Notes under the pieces: model-generated | Databases searched by the model: none | Told to the model about the DNA's origin: nothing | Seen by the model: only the letters and a program-made list of their open reading frames with translations | Translations under genes and position numbers: made by a program | From: Thauera sp. | GTDB lineage: Bacteria > Pseudomonadota > Gammaproteobacteria > Burkholderiales > Rhodocyclaceae | Direction: 5' to 3' | DNA length: 9,229 bases | NCBI GenBank assembly: GCA_003446655.1 | Contig: DMCZ01000132.1 | Location: forward strand, 961 to 10,189 | Shown: positions 1 to 7,364 of the stretch, one piece after another | Numbering within the stretch: the stretch's first letter is position 1 | Layout of the letters: each line of letters starts with the position of its first letter

Positions 1-311
1 CGCAGGGCCGCCTGCAGCGGATGGTCGCCGGCGAGCGGGCGCAGGTGATCTCGTGGCGGGCGCAACGCCAGGCGCAGCCGGCGGCGGCCGATCTCGTCGA
101 TCCAGCGTTCGCGCTCGTGCGGTGACATGCGCTCGAGCAGGTCGGCAGCCGTGGCGATCTCCTGCGCCACCCCCTCGAACAACGCGGTGCGGCCGATCCG
201 TTCGCGCTCGCCGACGAAGAGCGCCAGGCTGACTGCGAGCACCAGCGCGATGCCGATCGTCCAGATCAGCATGAGGCGGGCGAACAAGCTGCGCGGCAGC
301 GGCAGCCTCAT
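1..311 (-). CDS. Sensor histidine kinase, N-terminal part (cut by window edge)
   Basis: Only the first 103 codons lie in the window. The protein starts MRLPLPRSLFARLMLIW, then a hydrophobic membrane helix (about residues 12-33) and the start of a charged, probably periplasmic segment with many Glu/Arg residues. This is the usual N-terminal layout of a membrane-bound histidine kinase; the HAMP, His-box and ATPase domains would lie beyond position 1. The ATG overlaps the stop codon of the response regulator (ATGA, 4 bp), so the two are almost certainly one operon and translationally coupled; an AGGTGA stretch lies upstream as a ribosome site. Context (CpxR/OmpR-type partner, Spy-like protein next door) suggests envelope-stress sensing. 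The kinase call rests on context and topology because no catalytic motif is visible here. Confidence 0.85.
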   Translation of the reverse strand, partial: MRLPLPRSLFARLMLIWTIGIALVLAVSLALFVGERERIGRTALFEGVAQEIATAADLLERMSPHERERWIDEIGRRRLRLALRPPRDHLRPLAGDHPLQAAL

Positions 312-1129
312 GGGCGCTCACCTGGGTGCCCCGCCTCACGGGCGGGGGAGGCAGCCACGACGCTGGCGCCGGTGGGCCTGTCGCATGCCTCCGGCGTCAC
401 CTCGGCGGCAAGGACGTAGCCTTCGTTGCGCACTGTCTTGATGATCGCCGATTCGCGCGCGTTGTCGCCGAGGCGCTGGCGCAGGCGGCTCACGAGCAGG
501 TCGATCGAGCGGTCGAAGACGTCGGCCTCGCGGCCCTGGGTGAGCTCCATCAACTGGTCGCGCGACAGCACCTTCTGCGGATGTGACAGGAACACGCCGA
601 GCATGCGGTACTCGGCGCCGGAGAGCGCGACCACGGCGCCGTCCCCATCCACCAGGTGGCGATTGACCGTGTCGAGCCGCCAGTTCGCAAAGCGCAGCAT
701 GCGCGCGTTGGCTGGCGGCGCTGCGTCCAGGTTGGGCGGCAGGGCGCGCGTGCGGCGCAGTACCGCGCGGATGCGGGCGTACAGCTCGCGCGGCACGAAA
801 GGCTTGGCGAGGTAGTCGTCTGCCCCCATCTCCAGGCCGATGATGCGATCCATGTCCTCGCCGCGCGCGGTCAGCATCAGGATCGGGGTGTTCGCGTGCG
901 CGCTGCCGCTGGCGCGCAGGTTGCGGCACAGGGTCAGGCCATCGTCACCCGGCATCATGACGTCGAGAACGATGAGGTCGATGCGGTGCTGGTCGAGTGC
1001 GCTCTTCATCTCGCGCCCGTCAGCGGCGGTGGTGCAGCGCAAGCCCTGCTTCTCGAGGTAGTCGGCCAGCAACTGGCGGATGTCACGGTCGTCGTCGACG
1101 ATCAGGATGTGGTCGGCAGAAGGGGGCAT
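308..1129 (-). CDS. OmpR/CpxR-family DNA-binding response regulator
   Basis: A 273-aa cytoplasmic two-component regulator. The receiver domain (about 6-123) has the acidic pocket D12-D13-D14, the phospho-acceptor D56 in LIVLDVMMPG, the switch T87 in MLTAR, and K109 in AKPF, so all catalytic positions are intact. A winged-helix output domain follows (about 140-242), with the recognition helix region around residues 203-220 and the closing GYVL wing. About 29 residues (245-273, rich in Ala, Pro and Gly) extend past the usual end of the family; they look disordered. The start is supported by AAGGAGAA about 8 bases upstream. It is cotranscribed with the kinase that overlaps its stop and is divergent from a Spy/CpxP-like gene, which is a likely target. 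It resembles OmpR and CpxR; the exact orthologue cannot be named from sequence alone. Confidence 0.95.
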   Translation of the reverse strand: MPPSADHILIVDDDRDIRQLLADYLEKQGLRCTTAADGREMKSALDQHRIDLIVLDVMMPGDDGLTLCRNLRASGSAHANTPILMLTARGEDMDRIIGLEMGADDYLAKPFVPRELYARIRAVLRRTRALPPNLDAAPPANARMLRFANWRLDTVNRHLVDGDGAVVALSGAEYRMLGVFLSHPQKVLSRDQLMELTQGREADVFDRSIDLLVSRLRQRLGDNARESAIIKTVRNEGYVLAAEVTPEACDRPTGASVVAASPAREAGHPGERP

Positions 1130-1175
1130 GAGCGGTTCTCCTTGGCCGGCATCTTAAGGGCAGGGGCGGGGGGCT

Positions 1176-1192
1176 TTGTATCCCAGCGTATC
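1176..1192. promoter_or_regulatory. Candidate tandem binding site for the OmpR-family regulator
   Basis: GTATC occurs at 1178-1182 and again at 1188-1192, giving a 10-bp period, one DNA turn. OmpR-family dimers bind head-to-tail direct repeats at about 10-11 bp spacing, and this pair sits about 50 bp upstream of the regulator's own start in the divergent spacer. It could serve autoregulation or the Spy-like gene. The match is short, so the call is tentative. Confidence 0.3.
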
Positions 1193-1248
1193 TGCGGGCC
1201 GTGGCGAGACATGAAGCTGCAAAACGCAGCCGGCCAGACAAACCCGGC

Positions 1249-1268
1249 TTACATCGCGGTGCTGTAAT
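1249..1268 (+). promoter_or_regulatory. Candidate promoter with overlapping inverted repeat for the Spy-like gene
   Basis: An extended -10 element, TGC-TGTAAT (1260-1268), lies about 57 bp before the Spy-like start codon; there is no good -35, as expected for an activator-dependent promoter. It overlaps an inverted repeat, TTACA (1249-1253) and TGTAA (1263-1267), with 9 bases between the arms. The repeat resembles sites for stress regulators only in general form. A start near 1275 would give a leader of about 50 nt. Confidence 0.35.
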
Positions 1269-1325
1269 GGCTCCGTCGCCCGAACGGACGGGCAACGCAG
1301 AATGCCAACCGACAGGAGAGTCATC

Positions 1326-1868
1326 ATGAAAAGCTGGATCAAGACCTCAATCGCCGCCGCCGTGATCGCCACCGGCGCACTCGGAACCACCGCGGCACTC
1401 GCCTGGGGAGGGCATTGCGACGGCCCGCGTGGGGGCAAGTCGGGCTGGTCGCAGATGGCGCCGGAACAGATGAAGGCGAAGATGGCCGAGCGCGCCGAAG
1501 TGCATATGGCCCGGCTCGAACTTGCGCTGGCGCTGACGCCCGAGCAGAAGCCCGCATTCGAAAACTTCAAGTCCGACATGAAGGCGCGTGCCGAGCGCAT
1601 GGCCACCACAAGGGCCGAGCGTCGCGCGGCGGATGCGCCGAAGACCGCGATCGAGCGCATGCAGCGCATGGAAGAGATGAGCAAGCTGCGCCAGGCCGAG
1701 ATGGCCGAGGCGCGCAAGTCGGTCGAGACCTTCTACGCGACGCTGAGCGATGCGCAGAGGACGGTGTTCGACGCCGAGTTCCAGAAGATGGGACGCAAGG
1801 GCGAGCGCGGCATGCGGGGTGGCATGGGACCGGAGGACGGTCGCGGCATGGGGCTGGGCCGCGGCTGA
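1326..1868 (+). CDS. Spy/CpxP-family periplasmic protein (LTxxQ)
   Basis: A 180-aa exported protein. The chosen ATG has AGGAGA (1313-1318) at good spacing and opens a classical signal peptide: positive MKSWIK, a hydrophobic core, and cleavage after A24-L-A26. The mature part is mainly helical and charged, with two family motifs, LTPEQ at 70-74 and a degenerate LSDAQ at 140-144, which mark the Spy/CpxP/LTxxQ family of periplasmic chaperones and stress modulators. Residues about 156-180 form a Gly/Met/Arg-rich tail with M163, M167 and M175; there is a single cysteine (C31) just after the signal peptide. It is divergent from an OmpR/CpxR-type regulator and its kinase, the typical arrangement for a gene they control. 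An in-frame ATG 24 bases upstream (1302) lacks a ribosome site and would spoil the signal peptide. Chaperone function is inferred from the family. Confidence 0.87.
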   Translation: MKSWIKTSIAAAVIATGALGTTAALAWGGHCDGPRGGKSGWSQMAPEQMKAKMAERAEVHMARLELALALTPEQKPAFENFKSDMKARAERMATTRAERRAADAPKTAIERMQRMEEMSKLRQAEMAEARKSVETFYATLSDAQRTVFDAEFQKMGRKGERGMRGGMGPEDGRGMGLGRG

Positions 1869-1895
1869 GCGCCGGAGTCCGCAAGCGTCTGACGA

Positions 1896-1914
1896 GGCCG
1901 CCCTGCGGGGCGCC
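1896..1914 (+). terminator. GC-rich hairpin after the Spy-like gene (weak terminator)
   Basis: GGC-C-GCCC, a TGCG loop and GGGC-GCC form a 7-bp stem with one bulged C, 28 bases after the stop codon. It is not followed by a T run, so it may only slow the polymerase or protect the mRNA end. Confidence 0.25.
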
Positions 1915-1957
1915 CTGCTCCTGACCGACCGCCATTGCCGGCGTGGCGAGCGGTCTA

Positions 1958-1987
1958 CGAAAAAAGGCCACCCCGCAGGGTGGCCTT
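1958..1987 (-). terminator. Intrinsic terminator of aceA
   Basis: A perfect 10-bp stem (AAGGCCACCC at 1964-1973, GGGTGGCCTT at 1978-1987) with a 4-base loop. Read on the minus strand it ends in a run of T (six or more), 36 bases after the aceA stop. On the plus strand there is no clean T run beyond the stem, so it chiefly serves aceA, though it may also impede readthrough from the Spy-like gene. Confidence 0.9.
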
Positions 1988-2022
1988 CCTGTCTCCGCCT
2001 CCGTGAGGAGGGAAGCCGCTTC

Positions 2023-3336
2023 TTAGTGGAACTGCTCTTCTTCGGTCGAGCCGGTCAGCGCCTTCACCGAGGACGAACCGCCCTGGATCACGGTGGTGAC
2101 GTCGTCGAAGTAGCCGGCGCCGACTTCCTGCTGGTGCGACACGAAGGTGTAGCCCTGCTCGCGCGCGGCGAATTCCGGCTCCTGCACCATCTCGGTGTAG
2201 TGCTTCATGCCTTCGCCGCGGGCGTAGGCGTGGGCGAACTTGAAGGTGTTGAACCAGTTGATGTGGATGCCGGCCAGGGTGATGAACTGGTACTTGTAGC
2301 CCAGCGCCGACAGCTCGTCCTGGAACTTGGCGATGGTGGCGTCGTCCAGGTTCTTCTTCCAGTTGAAGGACGGCGAGCAGTTGTACGACAGCAGCTTGCC
2401 CGGGCAGGCGGCATGCACGGCCTGGGCGAACTCGCGGGCGAAGCCGAGGTCGGGCGTGCCGGTCTCGCACCACACCAGGTCGGCGTAGGGGGCGTAGGCG
2501 ACGCCGCGGCTGATGGCCTGCTCGAGGCCGTTCTTGACGCGGTAGAAGCCTTCCTGGGTGCGCTCACCGGTGAGGAAGGGCTTGTCGTTGGCGTCGTGGT
2601 CCGAGGTGATCAGGTTGGCGGCTTCGGCGTCGGTACGGGCCAGGATGATGGTCGGCACGCCCATGACGTCGGCAGCGAAGCGGGCCGCGATCAGCTTCTC
2701 GATCGCTTCCTGGGTCGGAACCAGCACCTTGCCACCCATGTGGCCGCACTTCTTCACGGCAGCGAGCTGGTCCTCGAAGTGCACACCGGCGGCGCCGGCG
2801 GCGATCATGTTCTTCATCAGTTCGAAGGCGTTGAGCACGCCACCGAAACCGGCCTCGGCGTCGGCGACGATCGGCAGGAAGTAGTCGATGAATTCCTTGT
2901 CGCCCGGGTTGATGCCACGCGACCACTGGATCTCGTCGGCGCGCTTGAAGGTGTTGTTGATGCGGCGGACCATGGTCGGCACCGAATCGTAAGCGTACAG
3001 CGACTGGTCGGGGTACATGGTCTCGGAGGTGTTGCCGTCGGCGGCGACCTGCCAGCCGGACAGATACACGGCTTCGAGACCGGCCTTGGCCTGCTGCATC
3101 GCCTGACCGGCGGTGATCGCGCCGAAGGCGTTCACATAGCCCTTCTTGGCGCCGCCATTGACACGCTCCCACAGCAGCTTGGCGCCACGCTGAGCCAGGG
3201 TGTACTCCGGCTGCAGGCTGCCGCGCAGGCGGACCACGTCGGCCGCGGAGTAGCCGCGCTTGATGCCTTTCCAACGGGGATTCTCGGCCCAGTCTTTCTC
3301 GAGGGCGGCGATTTGCTGTTCGCGGGTCAGGGTCAT
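2023..3336 (-). CDS. aceA: Isocitrate lyase
   Basis: AceA cleaves isocitrate to glyoxylate and succinate, the first step of the glyoxylate shunt, in the cytosol; it allows growth on acetate, fatty acids and similar carbon sources. The 437-aa length matches the bacterial enzyme (about 430 aa, homotetramer). The signature KKCGH is at 195-199, giving the catalytic cysteine C197; SGWQVAAD (93-100), VADAEAGFGG (157-166) and HFEDQ (186-190) are the conserved substrate and Mg-binding stretches of the TIM-barrel. The C-terminus closes with STEEEQFH, close to the E. coli form. The start has AAGGA about 8-9 bases upstream. No malate synthase gene is next to it, so it is apparently transcribed alone, between a strong upstream promoter/palindrome region and its own terminator. 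No kinase/phosphatase gene (aceK) is seen in the window. Confidence 0.98.
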   Translation of the reverse strand: MTLTREQQIAALEKDWAENPRWKGIKRGYSAADVVRLRGSLQPEYTLAQRGAKLLWERVNGGAKKGYVNAFGAITAGQAMQQAKAGLEAVYLSGWQVAADGNTSETMYPDQSLYAYDSVPTMVRRINNTFKRADEIQWSRGINPGDKEFIDYFLPIVADAEAGFGGVLNAFELMKNMIAAGAAGVHFEDQLAAVKKCGHMGGKVLVPTQEAIEKLIAARFAADVMGVPTIILARTDAEAANLITSDHDANDKPFLTGERTQEGFYRVKNGLEQAISRGVAYAPYADLVWCETGTPDLGFAREFAQAVHAACPGKLLSYNCSPSFNWKKNLDDATIAKFQDELSALGYKYQFITLAGIHINWFNTFKFAHAYARGEGMKHYTEMVQEPEFAAREQGYTFVSHQQEVGAGYFDDVTTVIQGGSSSVKALTGSTEEEQFH

Positions 3337-3406
3337 GATGCGTCCTTATGAATGCAGGAGGGGGTAAGGCATCGCGGCGGGTTCTGGCACCGTCGCGGTG
3401 TTCCGG

Positions 3407-3441
3407 CTGCAGCGCTCATCGAGGGAGAAAATGCGCTGCAG
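3407..3441 (-). other. Hairpin in the aceA 5' leader
   Basis: Perfect 9-bp arms CTGCAGCGC (3407-3415) and GCGCTGCAG (3433-3441) with a 17-base loop. From the predicted start site near 3445 the hairpin would be the very first structure of the aceA mRNA. Such 5'-end stems often protect a message from decay; a regulatory role is only inference. Confidence 0.5.
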
Positions 3442-3451
3442 ATGGGATGAG

Positions 3452-3480
3452 AGTATAGGAGGCATTCTGCGCAGCAGCAA
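3452..3480 (-). promoter_or_regulatory. Predicted aceA promoter
   Basis: On the minus strand TTGCTG (3475-3480) and TATACT (3452-3457) are separated by exactly 17 bp; the -10 is 5 of 6 to consensus, the -35 is weaker (3 of 6). Predicted start near 3445 gives a leader of about 110 nt. The weak -35 next to a palindrome suggests control by a bound protein. Confidence 0.6.
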
Positions 3481-3500
3481 TATGTCTTATATAAGACATA
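3481..3500. promoter_or_regulatory. Perfect 20-bp palindrome, likely operator of aceA
   Basis: TATGTCTTATATAAGACATA reads the same on both strands and touches the predicted -35 of aceA, covering about -36 to -55. The position suits an activator or a regulator that competes with polymerase. Two-fold TATA-centred sites of this kind are typical for dimeric regulators such as GntR-type metabolic repressors, but I cannot name the protein. A short AT-rich tract with a second palindrome follows at 3501-3526. Confidence 0.65.
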
Positions 3501-3526
3501 AGAAAAAAATTTATATAAATAAAACA
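3501..3526. promoter_or_regulatory. AT-rich tract upstream of the aceA promoter
   Basis: About 26 bases are almost pure A/T in otherwise GC-rich DNA and include a perfect 12-bp palindrome, ATTTATATAAAT (3509-3520), and a run of seven A. It lies upstream of the 20-bp palindrome, where an UP element or a bending-protein site would be expected. Role unproven. Confidence 0.4.
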
Positions 3527-3683
3527 GCTACTTGACTTCATTGTCTCGCAATGCGAAAAGAGATAGAGTCTTGTGAAACGCATTGCGCCCTGACGCGTGC
3601 TGCATTGCAATCGAACCTGGCCTGCTTGCTGCGCGGGGGGCACAGCGCCGCGGGTGCATGCACACCCCCGCCAGCCTGGTGAC
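3527..3683. other. Remainder of the rraA-aceA gap: inverted repeats, no gene
   Basis: No convincing coding sequence. There is a 9-bp inverted repeat, CGCAATGCG (3547-3555) and CGCATTGCG (3579-3587), with a 23-base loop, and a further GCATTGC at 3602-3608. Just after the rraA stop, GC-rich complementary stretches (about 3649-3671, GCGGGTG and CACCCCCGC-like) may form an mRNA-end hairpin, but no T run follows, so no clear rraA terminator is visible. Confidence 0.4.
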
Positions 3684-4163
3684 TCAGAGCAGCGGCGATG
3701 CGCTCACCACGACGCCGTCCTCGTCGGCATAGACGTAGTGGCCAGGCTGGAAGGTGACGCCGCCGAAGCGGACCGGTACGTCGACCTCGCCGACGTTGCG
3801 CTTGACGGTCTTCCTGGGGTGGGTGCCCAGCGCGAAGACGCCGAGGTCCATCCCGCCGATCGCCTTCGAGTCGCGGATGCAGCCATATACGAGGATGCCG
3901 GCCCAGCCGTTCTTCACTGCGAGCTCGGCAAGTTGGTCGCCCACCAGGGCGCAGCGCATCGAGGCGCCGCCGTCGATCACGAGCACCCGGCCCTTCCCGG
4001 GGTTTTCCAGCGCCTTGCGGACGAAGGAATTGTCCTCGAAGATCTTCAGCGTCGCGATCGGCCCGCCGAAGGATGGACGGCCGCCATAGCTGGCGAACAT
4101 GGGGGCAACGACGGCAAGTTTGTCTTCGTGGATGTCGCAGAGGTCGGCGGTCTGGATGTTCAT
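3684..4163 (-). CDS. rraA: RraA family protein (RNase E regulator / HMG-aldolase fold)
   Basis: A 159-aa protein close in length to E. coli RraA (161 aa), which binds RNase E and inhibits mRNA decay. The fold is shared with class II HMG/CHA aldolases and oxaloacetate decarboxylases. The D-X20-R-D residue pattern of that superfamily is present: G75-D76 in LVGDQ and R97-D98 in YGCIRDS, with DGGASMRCALVGD (64-76) and GTHPRKTVKR (113-122) also typical. The ATG at 4163 is chosen because GGAGGA (4170-4175) sits just upstream and residue 1 matches RraA N-termini (MNIQTADLCD); the frame stays open 52 codons further but that stretch is low-complexity and RNA-end unlikely. It lies upstream of aceA on the same strand, but a 347-bp gap with its own promoter separates them. 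Whether it acts on RNase E or as an enzyme cannot be settled here. Confidence 0.92.
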   Translation of the reverse strand: MNIQTADLCDIHEDKLAVVAPMFASYGGRPSFGGPIATLKIFEDNSFVRKALENPGKGRVLVIDGGASMRCALVGDQLAELAVKNGWAGILVYGCIRDSKAIGGMDLGVFALGTHPRKTVKRNVGEVDVPVRFGGVTFQPGHYVYADEDGVVVSASPLL

Positions 4164-4169
4164 GCTGGC

Positions 4170-4175
4170 TCCTCC
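4170..4175 (-). promoter_or_regulatory. Ribosome binding site deciding the rraA start
   Basis: GGAGGA on the minus strand, six bases before the ATG at 4163. It argues against the longer in-frame extension reaching 4319. Confidence 0.75.
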
Positions 4176-4218
4176 AACAGGAAGTGGGTTGGTGCGCCGG
4201 ACCGGCGCGGGAGCGGGC

Positions 4219-4224
4219 ATCATA
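4219..4224 (-). promoter_or_regulatory. Possible -10 element for rraA
   Basis: TATGAT on the minus strand (5 of 6 to consensus) 56 bp before the rraA start, in the only AT-containing part of the clpA-rraA gap. No matching -35 is seen, so the call is weak. Confidence 0.25.
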
Positions 4225-4320
4225 AACGACGGCGCCCTGGGTGCCGGCGCGTGGACGAAGGCTCGCCCACGACAACCGCTCGCCACGACATCGCCTGGCT
4301 CGCGGGCCGATGCCTGCAAT

Positions 4321-4357
4321 GAAAAACGGCATGCCGCACCTGGCGGACATGCCGTTT
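4321..4357 (-). terminator. Intrinsic terminator of clpS-clpA
   Basis: Perfect 10-bp arms AAACGGCATG (4324-4333) and CATGCCGTTT (4348-4357); the loop adds CCGC/GCGG pairs. On the minus strand the stem ends in TTTTT, about 36 bases after the clpA stop. Confidence 0.88.
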
Positions 4358-4365
4358 CGAGTAAG

Positions 4366-4384
4366 CGCCGGAGCCGCTCCGGCG
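4366..4384 (-). other. Second hairpin in the clpA 3' end
   Basis: A perfect 8-bp stem, CGCCGGAG and CTCCGGCG, with a 3-base loop, between the clpA stop and the terminator. No T run follows; it may stabilise the mRNA end. Confidence 0.5.
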
Positions 4385-4392
4385 AGGAGCGT

Positions 4393-6666
<2,274 letters not shown>

Positions 6667-6975
6667 TCAATTTTCCTCCATCACGCATGCCAGCGGATGT
6701 TGATGCTGACGAGCAAACGAGGTGACCTGCTCTACCTTGGTCGTGGCGATGTCCCTGGGAAAGACACCGCATACCCCCATGCCCTCTCTGTGGACTTGGA
6801 GCATGACTCGCGTGGCACGTTCGCGATCCATGCCGAAATATTTCTGCAGGACCACGATCACGAAATCCATCGGCGTGTAATCGTCGTTCAGCAGCAGAAC
6901 CTTGTACAGCGGTGGCGGACGTGTGCGAGTCCGCTGCGCTTCCAGTACGAGATCATCTTGTTTTCGGGTGCCCAT
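6667..6975 (-). CDS. clpS: ATP-dependent Clp protease adaptor ClpS
   Basis: ClpS recognises proteins with bulky N-terminal residues (N-end rule) and hands them to the ClpA N-domain; it also blocks ssrA-tagged substrates. The 102-aa protein has a flexible N-terminal arm (1-22) and the conserved core: KVLLLNDDYTPMDFV (25-39), with N30, D31, D32, T34, P35 and the gatekeeper M36, and H62 in VHREG, all matching the known substrate pocket of E. coli ClpS (N34, D35, D36, M40, H66). The ATG is the only sensible start: a TAG stop lies four codons upstream in frame. Little Shine-Dalgarno sequence precedes it, and a -10 element lies just 6 bases before the ATG (see separate entry). It is the first gene of the clpS-clpA operon and is divergent from a cold-shock gene, as in E. 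coli. Confidence 0.97.
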   Translation of the reverse strand: MGTRKQDDLVLEAQRTRTRPPPLYKVLLLNDDYTPMDFVIVVLQKYFGMDRERATRVMLQVHREGMGVCGVFPRDIATTKVEQVTSFARQHQHPLACVMEEN

Positions 6976-6981
6976 AAAATC

Positions 6982-7009
6982 ATTCTAATGGAGTCAAAGC
7001 AGAGTGCAA
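6982..7009 (-). promoter_or_regulatory. Predicted clpS promoter, possibly leaderless
   Basis: On the minus strand TTGCAC (7004-7009) and TAGAAT (6982-6987, 5 of 6) are 16 bp apart. The -10 ends only 6 bases before the clpS ATG, so the transcript would begin at or next to the start codon. This agrees with the poor ribosome site. Confidence 0.5.
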
Positions 7010-7180
7010 CACGGGGCGGCGAGCTGCGGCGGTTGGACCCTCACATGCTTCCGAGGGGCGATGCTGCGGAAAAAAAGTGATGCGCTCGTCGTGCGCTGCG
7101 GAAAATCCGGAAACCGCGTGTCAGTTAGGGGTCTGGCCTGAAGTGGTGGAATTTCCGGCAACCTGGTGCTGCGGCGCGCC
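7010..7180. other. clpS-csp divergent spacer, no gene seen
   Basis: No gene recognised on either strand. Visible structure is minor: an 11-bp direct repeat GCTGCGGAAAA (7063-7073 and 7095-7105, 32 bp apart), a run of seven A at 7070-7076, and GGAAAATCC/GGAATTTCC stretches at 7101-7109 and 7148-7156. None matches a regulator site I can name. Confidence 0.4.
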
Positions 7181-7231
7181 AAAAACGTGCGCAAAAAGCC
7201 CGTTGACGCTACCGGGGCGAATGAGTAAAAC
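7181..7231 (+). promoter_or_regulatory. Predicted csp promoter with A-tract upstream element
   Basis: TTGACG (7203-7208, 5 of 6) and TAAAAC (7226-7231, 4 of 6) are spaced by exactly 17 bp. Two AAAAA tracts (7181-7185 and 7193-7197), 12 bp apart, lie where an UP element would sit. A start near 7238 gives a leader of about 127 nt, in the range of cspA-type long leaders. The promoter overlaps the start of the small ORF at 7221, so both cannot be fully right unless another promoter also exists upstream. Confidence 0.5.
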
Positions 7232-7337
7232 CGAAGCCGTGCGCCACTTTGAGGCCGATTTCCAGGCTCTTGCCCATGAAGACAGACTCACTATTGGCGC
7301 CGACACCTGCTGTGGCACCGATACTGCCGCGGAGTAA
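7221..7337 (+). CDS. Candidate 38-aa small protein ahead of csp (Cys-Cys motif)
   Basis: I do not recognise this family. The ORF starts at ATG 7221, stops at TAA 7335-7337 and lies 27 bases before the csp ATG on the same strand. The peptide has a charged, likely amphipathic helix (about 4-23, with EAVRHFEADFQALAHED), then a polar tail GADTCCGTDTAAE with paired cysteines C30-C31. The protein-like composition and operon-like spacing favour a real gene or a leader peptide. Against it: the ribosome site is poor (only GGGGCGA), and the best csp promoter predicted would start transcription inside the ORF. It could equally be part of a structured csp 5' leader. Conservation of the peptide in related genomes would decide. 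Confidence 0.4.
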   Translation: MSKTEAVRHFEADFQALAHEDRLTIGADTCCGTDTAAE

Positions 7338-7364
7338 CAAGTAACCTTGAAGGATTCAAGCAAT

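Noticed and set aside
1750..3351. 533-codon open frame on the plus strand opposite aceA
   Set aside because: Antisense shadow of a clearly conserved isocitrate lyase; long stop-free antisense frames are normal in high-GC DNA with strong codon bias. The translation looks like no known family.
3538..4350. 270-codon minus-strand frame overlapping rraA in another frame
   Set aside because: Arg/Ala/His-rich translation typical of an out-of-frame reading; rraA has the family motifs and the ribosome site.
7063..7105. 11-bp direct repeat GCTGCGGAAAA as a regulatory pair
   Set aside because: Only two copies 32 bp apart, with no relation to a promoter position that I can support.
6994..7194. 66-codon minus-strand frame upstream of clpS
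   Set aside because: Pro/Arg/Ser-rich, no ribosome site, and it covers the predicted clpS promoter.
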